From assembly GCF_001406815.1 (NCBI RefSeq), contig NZ_CVRR01000019.1:62001-126000 (forward strand): DNA of 64,000 nt. The letters are read 5' to 3'. This document shows positions 9,712 to 19,567 of the stretch, one piece after another. How positions within the stretch are numbered: the first letter of the stretch is position 1; each line of letters begins with the position of its first letter. The DNA is from Roseburia faecis (lineage in GTDB: Bacteria; Bacillota; Clostridia; Lachnospirales; Lachnospiraceae). A program made the position numbers and the translations under genes. Below the pieces are notes generated by a model. That model saw only the letters and a program-made list of their open reading frames with translations. It ran no database searches and had not been told where the DNA came from.

Positions 9712-10228
9712 TGACAGTAGTTATTACAGCAGGCAACAGCTGGATGAGCTGTTTTTACAGATGATCGCCTTTTTTTCCGGAGATCCGAAACGGATTCAGC
9801 ATTTCATGAAAGTGCATAGTTTCGCAAGAATCATCGGAACAAAAGAAGGGCTTGACGAGACATCCCTTTTTATATTGGAAGCAGCCGCTTATACCCATGA
9901 CATTGGAATCCGTCCGGCAGAAGAAAAGTATGGACGGTGTGACGGAAAGCTGCAGGAGCAGGAAGGACCGATTGTGGCACAGAGAATGCTTTCCGATGTG
10001 GGAATTGAAAATTATCTGATCGACCGTATCTGCTATCTGATCGGACATCATCATACATATGATAATATCGAAGGACTGGATTATCAGATTCTGGTGGAGG
10101 CAGATTTTCTGGTCAATTTATATGAAGATGACGTCAATCGTCACGGAATTGAACAGGCATATCAGCAAATTTTCCGGACGCAGACCGGAAAAGAAATTTT
10201 TAATCAGATGTATACAGATGAAAGATGA
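9701..10228 (+). CDS. HD-domain phosphohydrolase-like protein
   Basis: A 175-residue soluble protein. The HD core shows a first His in FMKVHSFARIIG, the HD pair in AAAYTHDIGIRP (about residues 65-70), IGHHHTYDNIEGLDYQ, and a distal Asp in LVEADFLVN. HD proteins are metal-dependent phosphohydrolases acting on nucleotides or related substrates; this one's substrate is unknown. AAAGGAG precedes the ATG. It overlaps queH by 4 bases (ATGA). Confidence 0.85.
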   Translation: MDSSDSSYYSRQQLDELFLQMIAFFSGDPKRIQHFMKVHSFARIIGTKEGLDETSLFILEAAAYTHDIGIRPAEEKYGRCDGKLQEQEGPIVAQRMLSDVGIENYLIDRICYLIGHHHTYDNIEGLDYQILVEADFLVNLYEDDVNRHGIEQAYQQIFRTQTGKEIFNQMYTDER

Positions 10229-10884
10229 ATAAAAAAAATTATCAGAAAATAATGGAAGATCTGATCCGTGAAAACTGTACGGCAGGGGAGGCTCCAAGCC
10301 TCCTTTTGCACAGCTGTTGTGCACCGTGCAGTTCTTATTGTATTGCATGTCTTGCAGAACATTTCCATGTAACGGTATTTTATTACAATCCCAATATTTA
10401 TCCGCCGGAAGAATATCATATGCGGGCAAAGGAGCAGGAACGTTTTATTGCTGAGTTTCCTACAAAATATCCGGTTTCTTTTGTGGAAGGTGCATACGAT
10501 ACACAGCGGTTTTATGATATGGCAAAGGGCATGGAAGAGATCCCGGAAGGGGGAGAGCGCTGTTTTGCCTGTTACCGGCTGCGGCTTTCCGAGGCTGCGT
10601 CCTATGCAAAAGCGCACGGATTTGATTTCTTTACGACAACATTATCCATCAGTCCGCTGAAAAATGCGGAAAAGTTAAATCAGATCGGAGCAGAACTGGC
10701 AGATACCTTTGATGTCCGTTATCTGTTTTCGGATTTTAAAAAGAAGGAAGGCTATAAAAAGTCGACCGAAATTTCTAAGGAGTATCACATGTACCGGCAG
10801 TACTACTGTGGGTGTGTGTATTCCAAGCGTGACCGCGACCGTGAAATCGTACTGCGCAGACAGCAGGAAGAACAGATTTTATAA
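10225..10884 (+). CDS. queH: epoxyqueuosine reductase QueH
   Basis: QueH (formerly DUF208) catalyses the last step of queuosine synthesis, reducing epoxyqueuosine in tRNA; it is a non-homologous replacement for QueG. The 219-residue protein carries the family Cys motifs [14 protein letters not shown] (about 29-42) and [12 protein letters not shown], then [28 protein letters not shown] and [11 protein letters not shown]. The upstream partner queA occurs in this window at 49.7 kb. argH begins 35 bases after the stop. Confidence 0.92.
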   Translation: MNKKNYQKIMEDLIRENCTAGEAPSLLLHSCCAPCSSYCIACLAEHFHVTVFYYNPNIYPPEEYHMRAKEQERFIAEFPTKYPVSFVEGAYDTQRFYDMAKGMEEIPEGGERCFACYRLRLSEAASYAKAHGFDFFTTTLSISPLKNAEKLNQIGAELADTFDVRYLFSDFKKKEGYKKSTEISKEYHMYRQYYCGCVYSKRDRDREIVLRRQQEEQIL

Positions 10885-10919
10885 AAAACAAAGAATTTAA
10901 GAAAGAGAGGAATTTAGAT

Positions 10920-12299
10920 ATGGCACAGTTATGGGGCGGAAGATTTACGAAGGAGACAGACCAGCTGGTTTACAATTTTAATGCATCCATTTCGTTTGAT
11001 CAGAAATTTTACAAGCAGGATATTGAGGGTTCCATTGCACATGTGCGTATGCTTGGAAAGCAGGGCATTCTGACACAGGAAGAGATGCAGACGATTGTTT
11101 CCTGTTTACAGGAAATTCTTGCGGATGTGGAGAGCGGAAAGCTTGCCATCACTTCGGAATATGAGGATATTCACAGTTTTGTGGAAGCAAACCTTATTGA
11201 CCGTCTGGGAGATACCGGAAAGAAACTGCATACCGGACGAAGCAGAAATGATCAGGTGGCACTGGACATGCGTCTGTATACCCGGCAGCAGGTTCTTGAG
11301 ACGGATGAACTGCTGGAACAGCTGCTGCAGGTACTGCTTCGCATTATGAAAGAAAATACGCAGACGATTATGCCAGGATTTACCCATTTGCAGAAAGCGC
11401 AGCCGATCACACTCGCACATCATATGGGGGCGTACTTTGAAATGTTTAAGCGTGACCGTTCCCGTATGCACGATATTTACGAGCGCATGAATTACTGCCC
11501 GCTCGGTTCCGGCGCACTGGCAGGAACAACCTATCCGCTTGACCGCGAATATACTGCAGAGCTTCTTGGCTTTTACGGACCGACCTTAAACAGTATGGAC
11601 GGTGTTTCCGACCGCGATTACCTGATCGAATATCTGTCTGCCATGGCAACCATTATGATGCATTTAAGCCGCTTCTCCGAGGAAATCATCATCTGGAATT
11701 CCAACGAATACAAATTTGTAGAGATTGATGATGCATACAGTACCGGAAGCAGTATCATGCCACAGAAGAAAAATCCGGATATTGCAGAACTTGTCCGAGG
11801 CAAGACCGGGCGTGTGTATGGCGCGCTCATGTCGCTTCTGACCACAATGAAGGGGATTCCGCTTGCTTACAATAAAGACATGCAGGAAGACAAGGAACTT
11901 TCCTTTGATGCCATCGACACAACGAAAGGCTGTATTGCGTTATTCACGGGCATGCTTGATACCATGAAATTCAATAAGGATGTTATGAGAAAGAGTGCCG
12001 CACACGGCTTTACCAACGCGACGGATGCTGCCGATTATCTTGTAAATCACGGGGTTCCGTTCCGCGATGCGCATGGAATTATCGGACGTATTGTTTTGTA
12101 CTGTCTGGACAAACAGATGCCGATTGACGATATGAGTCTGGAAGAATTAAAACAGTTTTCTCCGGTATTTGAGGAGGATGTCTATGATGCAATCTCCATG
12201 GAAACCTGTGTCAACAAGCGTCTGACGATCGGTGCACCAGGGGAAGAGGCGATGAAGAAAGTGATCGCAATCGAAGAGGCATATCTGGAGAAAAAATGA
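10920..12299 (+). CDS. argH: argininosuccinate lyase
   Basis: Last enzyme of arginine synthesis: argininosuccinate to arginine plus fumarate. At 459 residues it is standard length. The fumarase/ASL superfamily signature [12 protein letters not shown] holds the catalytic serine loop, and [12 protein letters not shown] and [10 protein letters not shown] are the other conserved blocks. The ATG follows AGAGAGGA. No argG is nearby; it appears to be last in the queH operon. Confidence 0.96.
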   Translation: MAQLWGGRFTKETDQLVYNFNASISFDQKFYKQDIEGSIAHVRMLGKQGILTQEEMQTIVSCLQEILADVESGKLAITSEYEDIHSFVEANLIDRLGDTGKKLHTGRSRNDQVALDMRLYTRQQVLETDELLEQLLQVLLRIMKENTQTIMPGFTHLQKAQPITLAHHMGAYFEMFKRDRSRMHDIYERMNYCPLGSGALAGTTYPLDREYTAELLGFYGPTLNSMDGVSDRDYLIEYLSAMATIMMHLSRFSEEIIIWNSNEYKFVEIDDAYSTGSSIMPQKKNPDIAELVRGKTGRVYGALMSLLTTMKGIPLAYNKDMQEDKELSFDAIDTTKGCIALFTGMLDTMKFNKDVMRKSAAHGFTNATDAADYLVNHGVPFRDAHGIIGRIVLYCLDKQMPIDDMSLEELKQFSPVFEEDVYDAISMETCVNKRLTIGAPGEEAMKKVIAIEEAYLEKK

Positions 12300-12311
12300 G
12301 ACAAAAGGAGC

Positions 12312-12404
12312 ACATCGCATGCAGAGTCGCTTGTCGATGCGATGTATGTAATTGCGGTACATCTCTGATATATTGCCTGAAATACCGCTTAGTCGGTATT
12401 TCAG
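12312..12404 (+). other. two hairpins downstream of argH
   Basis: The 301-base gap between argH and asd holds no gene. Stem ACATCGCAT / ATGCGATGT pairs 12312-12320 with 12337-12345. A strong 11-bp stem CTGAAATACCG / CGGTATTTCAG (12377-12404, loop CTTAGT) follows. Neither has a U-tract directly behind it, so they may protect the mRNA 3' end or act as weak terminators. Confidence 0.5.
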
Positions 12405-12520
12405 ATTGTGCAAGTCCTACATATATTTGAGGAATATTTTATTTATTTAGGACAATTTGTTCCTTGTAATTTTACCTGGTTTCAAGTAATATATTTCCTA
12501 TAAAGACACATGTTCGTGTA

Positions 12521-12570
12521 ACGCGGACAAAAAACAAAAATGTTTTTCTGTAAAAGACAGGTGTCCGCGT
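12521..12570 (+). promoter_or_regulatory. large hairpin in the asd 5' leader
   Basis: A 9-bp GC-rich stem ACGCGGACA (12521-12529) / TGTCCGCGT (12562-12570) encloses a smaller AAAAAC...GTTTTT pairing, ending 30 bases before the asd start. It does not resemble the lysine riboswitch often found before asd or lysC. Possible RNA control element or operator; role unknown. Confidence 0.4.
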
Positions 12571-12600
12571 ATAAAGAAAAGAACAGAGGAGATTGGAAAA

Positions 12601-13692
12601 ATGAGTGAGAAGTTAAAAGTTGGTATCCTTGGCGGAACAGGTATGGTAGGACAGAGATTTATCTCTTTGCTGGAGAATCATCCATGGTTTGAGGTTACCA
12701 CGATTGCAGCAAGCCCAAGAAGTGCAGGAAAGACTTATGAGCAGGCAGTAGGAGATCGTTGGAAAATGGATACTCCAATGCCGGAAGCTGTAAAGAATAT
12801 TGTAGTAATGAATGTAAATGAGGTAGAGCAGGTAGCTTCTCAGGTCGACTTTGTATTTTCTGCTGTAGACATGACCAAAGAAGAGATCAAAAAGATCGAG
12901 GAAGATTACGCAAAGACAGAGACACCGGTTGTTTCCAACAACAGTGCCCACCGCTGGACACCGGATGTGCCGATGGTAGTTCCAGAAATCAATCCACAGC
13001 ACATGGAAGTTATCAAGTATCAGAAAGAGCGTCTTGGTACAAAGCGCGGTTTCGTAGCAGTAAAGCCAAACTGCTCCATCCAGAGTTATGCGCCGGTTCT
13101 GACTGCATGGAAAGAGTTTGAGCCGTATGAAGTAGTTGCCACTACCTATCAGGCTATTTCCGGAGCAGGAAAGACGTTCAAGGACTGGCCAGAGATGCTT
13201 GGAAACATTATTCCATACATCGGTGGTGAGGAAGAAAAGTCTGAGAAAGAGCCTCTGCGTATCTGGGGGCATGTAGATGATGAGAAGAAGCAGATTGTTC
13301 CTGCAACTTCACCAGTCATTACCTGCCAGTGTATCCGTGTGCCGGTATTAAACGGACATACAGCAGCTGTATTTGTTAAATTCAAGAAGAAACCTACCAA
13401 AGAGCAGCTGATCGAAGCACTGAAGAATTACAGTGGTGTGCCACAGGAACTGAAGCTTCCGAGTGCACCGGAACATTTCATCCAGTACTTAGAAGAGGAC
13501 AACCGTCCGCAGGTCAGCCTGGATGTAAACTTTGAGCATGGCATGGGAATCTCTGTCGGACGTCTGAGAGAGGATACCGTATATGACTGGAAATTCGTTG
13601 GATTATCTCACAATACCGTTCGTGGTGCAGCCGGTGGTGCAGTTTTATGTGCAGAGCTGTTAAAGGCACAGGGATATATCACAAAGAAATAA
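12601..13692 (+). CDS. asd: aspartate-semialdehyde dehydrogenase (archaeal/fungal type)
   Basis: Reduces aspartyl phosphate to the semialdehyde, the branch point to lysine/diaminopimelate, threonine and methionine. The 363-residue protein has the NADP-binding motif GGTGMVGQRF at residues 10-19 and the active-site Cys158 in KPNCSIQ. Length and motif set match the longer archaeal/fungal subclass rather than the E. coli type, as often seen in clostridia. GAGGAG precedes the ATG; a strong terminator follows. Confidence 0.95.
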   Translation: MSEKLKVGILGGTGMVGQRFISLLENHPWFEVTTIAASPRSAGKTYEQAVGDRWKMDTPMPEAVKNIVVMNVNEVEQVASQVDFVFSAVDMTKEEIKKIEEDYAKTETPVVSNNSAHRWTPDVPMVVPEINPQHMEVIKYQKERLGTKRGFVAVKPNCSIQSYAPVLTAWKEFEPYEVVATTYQAISGAGKTFKDWPEMLGNIIPYIGGEEEKSEKEPLRIWGHVDDEKKQIVPATSPVITCQCIRVPVLNGHTAAVFVKFKKKPTKEQLIEALKNYSGVPQELKLPSAPEHFIQYLEEDNRPQVSLDVNFEHGMGISVGRLREDTVYDWKFVGLSHNTVRGAAGGAVLCAELLKAQGYITKK

Positions 13693-13720
13693 GTATTAAA
13701 TTGAAATACGGATTTTGGAG

Positions 13721-13752
13721 AGAAGTGCAAAAACTGCACTTCTTTCTTTTTG
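13721..13752 (+). terminator. asd terminator
   Basis: 9-bp stem AGAAGTGCA / TGCACTTCT, 5-base loop, then TTCTTTTT. Confidence 0.9.
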
Positions 13753-13761
13753 CCGAAAACC

Positions 13762-13790
13762 TTGTGAGAGATATTAATCAGTGATATAAT
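13762..13790 (+). promoter_or_regulatory. promoter of the ATPase/topoisomerase genes
   Basis: TTGTGA, 17-base spacer, TATAAT, 39 bases before the ATG at 13829. Confidence 0.65.
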
Positions 13791-13828
13791 TTCTTTTAGC
13801 AGAAGGAATTTTGTACGGAGGAATCGGG

Positions 13829-15190
13829 ATGAACGCAAAAAAAACAGATCTCAAAGAACTGGAAGGCTGGTATGAAAAATCAGGAAACCAGCTGATGCTT
13901 TTGTATGGCGGAATGGACTGCCGAAAAGAACAGCTGATCAAAGAATTCTGTGTGGGGAAAAAGTATTTTTATTATCGATGCAGACAGCTTTCCGCACAGG
14001 AACAGATGCAGAAAATGGGAGAAGAAATTCAAAATACTTTTCAGATGAAGCTGAGCAGATATTCCTATGATGAATTTTTTAACCGGGTAAAAAGCGGAGA
14101 TGCATCAAAACTGGTGATTGTGATTGATGAGGCACAGTATGCAATTAAAAGAGATCCGGAATTTGTCAAAAGTATTTTAAAATTAAAGATGAAACGGCTT
14201 TATCCGGGACCGGTGATGATCATTCTGGCGTCTTCTTCCATTGTATGGGCCACACAGGATGCAAAAGATGCGTTCGGGGACGGATTCCGTCGTATTGATG
14301 TGCTGCATAAAGTCGAAGATCTGAATTTTCTGGAGGTTGTCCGGACATTTCCGGCACTTTCGGTCAGCGACTGTATCCGTATTTATGGAACCATCGGTGG
14401 GGTGCCAGGATTTATGGAAGCATGGAATCCGGAAATTTCATACAGGGAGAATATTTACCGGCTTGTGCTGACGGAGGGGGGATATCTGTTTCATATGGCA
14501 GAACAGAAAATTTCTGCAGAACTGCGTGAACTTTCCGTCTATAACACAATTTTATCTGCAATTGCACAGGGAAACAATAAACTGAATGACCTGTATGCAA
14601 AAACCGGATATTCCCGTGCAAAGATCAGTGTTTATATGAAAAATCTCAGCCATTTTGATATTGTAGAGAAAGTGCAGTCATTTCAGACCGGCGGCTGGGA
14701 GAATGCTAAGAAAGGGGTATACCAGATCAAAGATACATTTATTAATTTCTGGTTTAAATTTGTATTTCCGCATATGTCAGATCTTTATCTACTGAAACCG
14801 CATGAATTTTACGACCGCTACATTGCGCCGGAACTTGGCACGTATCTGAAACGTTATTTCCGGAATGTCTGCATGGAGTATATGATGCTTTTGAATCAGA
14901 TGGGACGCATGCCGTTTCCAGTTCATAAGATCGGAACCTGGGTTGGAAAGACAGGAAACATTGATATTATTGCCCAGAGCACAGACCGCAGAAATATTGT
15001 GGGACTATGTAACTGGGATCAGCCACAGCTGACATCGCAGATGTGCGAGGAACTGTATCAGAACATGGAAAAGGCAAAAATCCGTTCGGAACATATCTTT
15101 TTATTCTCTGCAACCCGGTTTGAACCGATGCTGGCGGAGCATGCCAAAACGGATGACCGGTTTGAGCTGATTGATATGAACGAATTATAG
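13829..15190 (+). CDS. archaeal-type ATPase with C-terminal DUF234-like domain, degenerate P-loop
   Basis: A 453-residue member of the STAND-like archaeal ATPase / DUF234 family. Order: P-loop region (22-40), Walker B KLVIVIDEAQYA (about 97-108), a winged-helix segment (NKLNDLYAKTGYSRAKISVYMKNL), then the DUF234-like nuclease-fold domain (FINFWFKFVFPHM to ..GNIDIIAQSTD). The Walker A is unusual: LYGGMDCRKEQL where relatives have YGRRRVGKTTL. Lys33 is kept but the preceding Gly and following Thr are lost, so nucleotide binding may be impaired. I chose the ATG at 13829, preceded by CGGAGGA; an upstream in-frame TTG is less likely. Only 27 bases separate it from the topoisomerase gene. Function is unknown. 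Confidence 0.8.
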   Translation: MNAKKTDLKELEGWYEKSGNQLMLLYGGMDCRKEQLIKEFCVGKKYFYYRCRQLSAQEQMQKMGEEIQNTFQMKLSRYSYDEFFNRVKSGDASKLVIVIDEAQYAIKRDPEFVKSILKLKMKRLYPGPVMIILASSSIVWATQDAKDAFGDGFRRIDVLHKVEDLNFLEVVRTFPALSVSDCIRIYGTIGGVPGFMEAWNPEISYRENIYRLVLTEGGYLFHMAEQKISAELRELSVYNTILSAIAQGNNKLNDLYAKTGYSRAKISVYMKNLSHFDIVEKVQSFQTGGWENAKKGVYQIKDTFINFWFKFVFPHMSDLYLLKPHEFYDRYIAPELGTYLKRYFRNVCMEYMMLLNQMGRMPFPVHKIGTWVGKTGNIDIIAQSTDRRNIVGLCNWDQPQLTSQMCEELYQNMEKAKIRSEHIFLFSATRFEPMLAEHAKTDDRFELIDMNEL

Positions 15191-15217
15191 AAAAAGTTTG
15201 CCAATAGGGGATAGAAG

Positions 15218-18200
15218 ATGGGAAAGTCACTGATCATAACGGAGAAACCGTCGGTTGCCCAGGAATTTGCAAAAGTTCTCGGGGTAAGCGGGGGCCGCAG
15301 AGATGGCTATCTGGAAAACCAGAAATATGTGATCACCTGGTGCGTGGGACATCTGGTAGCCATGGTATATCCGGAAAGTTATGATATAAAATACAAAAAG
15401 TGGAAACTGGAAGATCTGCCATTTCTTCCAAAAGAATATAAATATGATGTGATCAAAGATGTCAGCCGGCAGTATGATGTGGTTCACGGAATGTTGATGC
15501 GCGAGGATATCGACCGTGTCTACTGGGCAGGAGATGCCGGAAAAGAAGGACAGACGATTGAGGAAAATATCCGCAATTTCGGCGGTGTGCGAGATGGCAT
15601 GGAGGAACTCCGGGTCTGGATTGATTCCCAGACAGAGGAAGAGATCCAACGGGGAATCCGGGAAGCAAAACCGATGTCTGCCTATGAAAATCTCGGAAAA
15701 TCCGGTATTATGCGTACCATTGAAGATTATGCCATGGGCATTAATTTTTCCCGTGTAATGTCGGTAAAATATGGAGGGTTGTTAAACAATGCGGCGGGAA
15801 CACGTTCCTACACCGCTATTGCGGTCGGGCGCGTGATGACCTGTGTGCTTGGGATGGTCGTGATCCGTGAGCGCGAGATCCGCAATTTTAAGGAGACACC
15901 GTTTTACCGTGTTGTCGGAAATTTTACAGATGCACATGTCCAGGGCGAGTGGAAAGCCGTCGAGGGATCAGGGTACTTTGCATCGCCGCTCTTGTATAAG
16001 GAAAACGGATTTCGGGAAAAGAAGGATGCACTGGCATTGATTGACCGCGTGCAGGGACATCCTGCGATTGTGGAATCCATCGAAAAAAATATTTCCAGAA
16101 AACGGGCACCGTTACTATTTAATCTGGCAGAGCTGCAGGCAGAATGTGCAAAACGATTCAAGATCAGCCCGGATGAAACCTTACAGGTGGCGCAGGATCT
16201 GTATGAACGGAAACTGACAACGTATCCGCGTACCGATGCGCGTGTGCTTTCCACTCCGGTGGCAAAGGAAATCCATAAAAATATCAGCCGTCTGCGGGGA
16301 TATGAGCCGACTTCGGATTTTGTGGAGCAGATTCTCGACAGAAAGCTGTATGGAAATATTGCAGGAACGCAGTATACCGATGATGCTAAAGTGACAGACC
16401 ACTATGCGATCATTCCGACCGGTCAGCTCACGGAGCTTGGGAAACTGAATACTCTGCAGAAATCGGTATTTGATCTGATCGTGCGGAGATTTCTCAGTGT
16501 GTTTTATCCGGCGGCAGAATATCAGAATGTAAAAATGACGGCTGTTGTGGATGTGGGGGAAAAGAAGGAACGTTTTTATGCGTCCGCACGTGTATTAAAG
16601 ACACCCGGTTATTTGGAAATTGCAGGAATTCCAAAGAAAGAGGAAGAAGATTCGGATCCGAAGGAACTGCTACATCTGGCAGACCGGCTGAAAAAGGGCG
16701 ATGAGATTTCCGTGGATGGATATGAGGTGAAAGAGGGAAAAACTTCACCGCCGAAGCGATACACCTCCGGTTCCATGGTGCTTGCCATGGAAAATGCAGG
16801 ACAGCTGATTGAGGATGAGGAGCTTCGGGAACAGATCAAAGGTTCGGGAATCGGTACCTCGGCCACCCGTGCGGAAATTATCAAGAAACTGGTCCGTATC
16901 CATTACCTCAATCTGAATAAACGGACGCAGGTGCTCACACCGGAAAATCTCGGGGAGATGGTATTTGAAGTGGTGAGCATGACCGTCCCGGCACTTTTGA
17001 ACCCGAAGATGACAGCTTCCTGGGAAAAGGGACTTGATGGAATTACACAGGGAACCGTGGATTTCTGGGATTACCGGACGAAACTGGAAGATTTCATCCG
17101 GACCGAAACGGAAAAGATGATCGGACAGGATCTGCGGGAACCGCTTGCGGAACGTATCAGTAATTTTGCTGGGAAAAATGCAAGAGGTGCCGGTGCGAGA
17201 AGAAAGATCGGTGTCAGATGTCCGGCATGCGGTGGAGAACTTGTAACCACGCCATTTGGCTATGGATGTGCAAATTACAAGAATGATAAATCAGGATGTA
17301 ATTTTAATATTGGCGAAATTGCAGGTGTTCAGCTGAGTGAGGAACAGGTAAAAGAACTTATCGAACAGGGGCATACCCAGACCATTCGCGGGTTTAAATC
17401 CAAGGCAGGCAAACGGTTTGATGCAAAACTTAAGGTAGATAAAGATGAAAACGGAAAAGTTAATATTGCATTTGATTTTTCGGACGTAGAGCCGGAAATC
17501 ATTCCGGAGGTAAAGTGCCCGGTATGTGGCGGACAGATTAAAAAGACATCTTTCGGCTATGGATGTGTAAACTTTTCACCGGACGATGAGAACAGCTGCC
17601 GGTTTTCCATTGGAACAATCGCCGGAAAAACCCTGCCGGTTACTGCGGTAAAGCAGCTCCTGACGGATGGTCACACAGATACCCTGCGCGGTTTTAAATC
17701 AAAAACCGGTAAAAAATTTGATGCCTGTCTGAAACTGGAGAAAACCGAAGAGGGAAAGACGAATATTGTATTTGATTTTGACAGCGTGGAACAGAAAGTG
17801 ATCCGCGATGTGAAGTGTCCACTCTGCGGGGGTGAGATCATTGCGACCTCTTTTGGTTATGGATGTGCTAACTATAAGCCGGGCGATGAAAACAGCTGCA
17901 GGTTTTCTATTGGGAAGATGGCAGAGAAATCTTTTACGGAAGCACAGGTCCGGCAGCTTTTAAACGATGGCATTACGGAAACCATGCGTGGGTTTAAGTC
18001 AAAAACAGGGAAGAAATTTGATGCGCGCGTAGCTCTCGCAAAAGATGAAAACGGGAAAGTAACCGGGCTGAAATTTGATTTTGACAATGTAGAGCCAAAG
18101 AAAGTCAAAGATGTGAAGTGCCCGAAGTGTGGTGGGGATATTGTAGTGGCACCGTTTGGATTTATGTGTGCCAATCATAAAAAAGATGATAAGGAAAGCT

Positions 18201-18745
18201 GCAGCTTTATGATTGGAAGTATCGCAAGTGTCCGGCTGAAAGAAGCGCAGGTGAAAGAGCTTCTGACGAAAAAGAAGACAGAGGTAATTTCGGGATTTGT
18301 GGCAAAGACCGGTATGAAATTTGATGCACCGCTGAAACTGACGGAAGAAGGGGAGATCGCATTTGATTTTCCGGAGAAACCGAGACCGGAAGAGACAACC
18401 GTGCCGTGCCCGAAATGCGGCAAAATGCTGATGAAGACGCAGTGGAGGTATGAATGTGCGTGCGGATTTAAGATCTGGCATACCGTTGCTAAGGTGGAAC
18501 TTTCCGAAGAAGTGATGAAAGAACTGTTGACGACCGGAAAGACGAAGCAGAAGATTGCCGGATTTACCTCAAAGGCAGGCAATACATTTGACACCTGCCT
18601 GAAATATGAAAATGATCAGATTTCGTTTGATTTTGATAATCCGGGGGAGGCACCGCCGGAGAAAACAGCAGCCGCAGAGGAAACGACGGCTTTGAAGGAA
18701 ACGGAAGAGTCCGAAAGAAAAACGATCAGTAATCATGAAAATTAA
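15218..18745 (+). CDS. topB: DNA topoisomerase III-like (type IA) with five C-terminal zinc-ribbon-like repeats
   Basis: Type IA topoisomerase that nicks and passes single strands to relax or decatenate DNA. The Toprim domain starts SLIITEKPSVAQEFAKVLG and includes WAGDAGKEGQ. The catalytic Tyr336 sits in TTYPRTDARVL. The core covers residues 1-~655. At 1175 residues it is far longer than ordinary TopB (about 650-730): five tandem repeats of about 100 residues follow (see repeat entry). Plasmid- or ICE-borne topoisomerases often resemble this, but base composition and neighbours look chromosomal. It is probably co-transcribed with the ATPase upstream and the beta-helix gene downstream. Confidence 0.9.
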   Translation: MGKSLIITEKPSVAQEFAKVLGVSGGRRDGYLENQKYVITWCVGHLVAMVYPESYDIKYKKWKLEDLPFLPKEYKYDVIKDVSRQYDVVHGMLMREDIDRVYWAGDAGKEGQTIEENIRNFGGVRDGMEELRVWIDSQTEEEIQRGIREAKPMSAYENLGKSGIMRTIEDYAMGINFSRVMSVKYGGLLNNAAGTRSYTAIAVGRVMTCVLGMVVIREREIRNFKETPFYRVVGNFTDAHVQGEWKAVEGSGYFASPLLYKENGFREKKDALALIDRVQGHPAIVESIEKNISRKRAPLLFNLAELQAECAKRFKISPDETLQVAQDLYERKLTTYPRTDARVLSTPVAKEIHKNISRLRGYEPTSDFVEQILDRKLYGNIAGTQYTDDAKVTDHYAIIPTGQLTELGKLNTLQKSVFDLIVRRFLSVFYPAAEYQNVKMTAVVDVGEKKERFYASARVLKTPGYLEIAGIPKKEEEDSDPKELLHLADRLKKGDEISVDGYEVKEGKTSPPKRYTSGSMVLAMENAGQLIEDEELREQIKGSGIGTSATRAEIIKKLVRIHYLNLNKRTQVLTPENLGEMVFEVVSMTVPALLNPKMTASWEKGLDGITQGTVDFWDYRTKLEDFIRTETEKMIGQDLREPLAERISNFAGKNARGAGARRKIGVRCPACGGELVTTPFGYGCANYKNDKSGCNFNIGEIAGVQLSEEQVKELIEQGHTQTIRGFKSKAGKRFDAKLKVDKDENGKVNIAFDFSDVEPEIIPEVKCPVCGGQIKKTSFGYGCVNFSPDDENSCRFSIGTIAGKTLPVTAVKQLLTDGHTDTLRGFKSKTGKKFDACLKLEKTEEGKTNIVFDFDSVEQKVIRDVKCPLCGGEIIATSFGYGCANYKPGDENSCRFSIGKMAEKSFTEAQVRQLLNDGITETMRGFKSKTGKKFDARVALAKDENGKVTGLKFDFDNVEPKKVKDVKCPKCGGDIVVAPFGFMCANHKKDDKESCSFMIGSIASVRLKEAQVKELLTKKKTEVISGFVAKTGMKFDAPLKLTEEGEIAFDFPEKPRPEETTVPCPKCGKMLMKTQWRYECACGFKIWHTVAKVELSEEVMKELLTTGKTKQKIAGFTSKAGNTFDTCLKYENDQISFDFDNPGEAPPEKTAAAEETTALKETEESERKTISNHEN
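17213..18643 (+). repeat. five tandem ~100-residue repeats in TopB C-terminus
   Basis: Repeats start at residues 666, 765, 865, 966 and 1062, each opening with V-x-CPxCG. The pattern is CPxCGG...FGYGCxNY.....C.F.IG..A....L...QV..LL..G.T.T.RGFKSKTGKKFDA.L.L...G...FDF, which fits the Toprim_Crpt family. In repeats 1-4 the four cysteines suggest a zinc site. The fifth is diverged (CPKCG...YECACGFKIWHT), as expected of a terminal repeat. The first three are most alike even at DNA level, pointing to recent duplication. Confidence 0.85.
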
Positions 18746-18764
18746 AATGTAAGGAGATTAAAAA

Positions 18765-19445
18765 ATGGAAAACGCAAAAATCAAAAACATGTATGATTTG
18801 TCACAGTCTATTGCAGGAGAGTATCTTTCACAGTTTACATATCCGTGGGAAGCATTAAAAGGAATCAGCGATTTTATCAAAAAGCTCGGCCCGACACTCG
18901 ATCCGGAAATTTATGAGAAACGTGGAGAAAATATCTGGGTGGCAAAGAGTGCAACCGTTGCGCCTACGGCATGTCTGAACGGACCGCTGATTATTGATGA
19001 AGATGCCGAGATCCGTCACTGTGCATTTATCCGCGGGAGTGCGATCATTGGAAAAGGATCGGTTGTCGGAAATTCCACGGAGATCAAAAATGATATCATT
19101 TTTAACACGGTACAGGTACCACATTACAATTACGTCGGGGATTCCATTCTCGGTTACAAGTCCCATATGGGAGCCGGTTCAATTACCTCCAATGTAAAAT
19201 CGGATAAAACACTTGTGGTTGTAAAGGACAACAGAGATTCCGGAGAAGAAATTGAAACAGGACTTAAGAAATTTGGAGCTATGCTCGGAGATCACGTAGA
19301 GGTAGGATGCAACTCCGTTTTAAATCCGGGTACGGTTATCTGCCCGAATTGTAATGTCTATCCGCTTTCTTCTGTCCGCGGAGTGATTCCGGCAAACCAT
19401 ATCTACAAGGATGCAGACCATATTGTGGCAAAAAAAGAAAAATAG
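18765..19445 (+). CDS. left-handed beta-helix protein, GlmU C-domain-like
   Basis: A 226-residue protein with hexapeptide repeats (AEIRHCAFIRGSAIIGKGSVVG, and later GDHVEVGCNSVLNPGTVI) forming a left-handed beta-helix from about residue 55. The pattern resembles the acyltransferase half of GlmU and sugar-nucleotide enzymes, but no pyrophosphorylase domain is present. A helical 45-residue N-terminus precedes it. It may be an acetyltransferase; the substrate cannot be named. The start has TAAGGAG, 19 bases after topB. Confidence 0.75.
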   Translation: MENAKIKNMYDLSQSIAGEYLSQFTYPWEALKGISDFIKKLGPTLDPEIYEKRGENIWVAKSATVAPTACLNGPLIIDEDAEIRHCAFIRGSAIIGKGSVVGNSTEIKNDIIFNTVQVPHYNYVGDSILGYKSHMGAGSITSNVKSDKTLVVVKDNRDSGEEIETGLKKFGAMLGDHVEVGCNSVLNPGTVICPNCNVYPLSSVRGVIPANHIYKDADHIVAKKEK

Positions 19446-19567
19446 TAGTTGTATCTAAAAAAGTGCGAATTTGCACTAGACTTTAGGAAAAAAATATGCA
19501 AAAATATTAGCGGTATGTCGAATGATAACGAGTTTATCTACAATTAACATGCGAAAGGAGTCTTAAG

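Noticed and set aside
12300-12600. Lysine riboswitch before asd
   Set aside because: The conserved core blocks of the L-box are not present; only unassigned hairpins are seen.
15218-18745. topB as part of an integrative conjugative element
   Set aside because: Neighbours on both sides are ordinary chromosomal genes and no conjugation genes are present.
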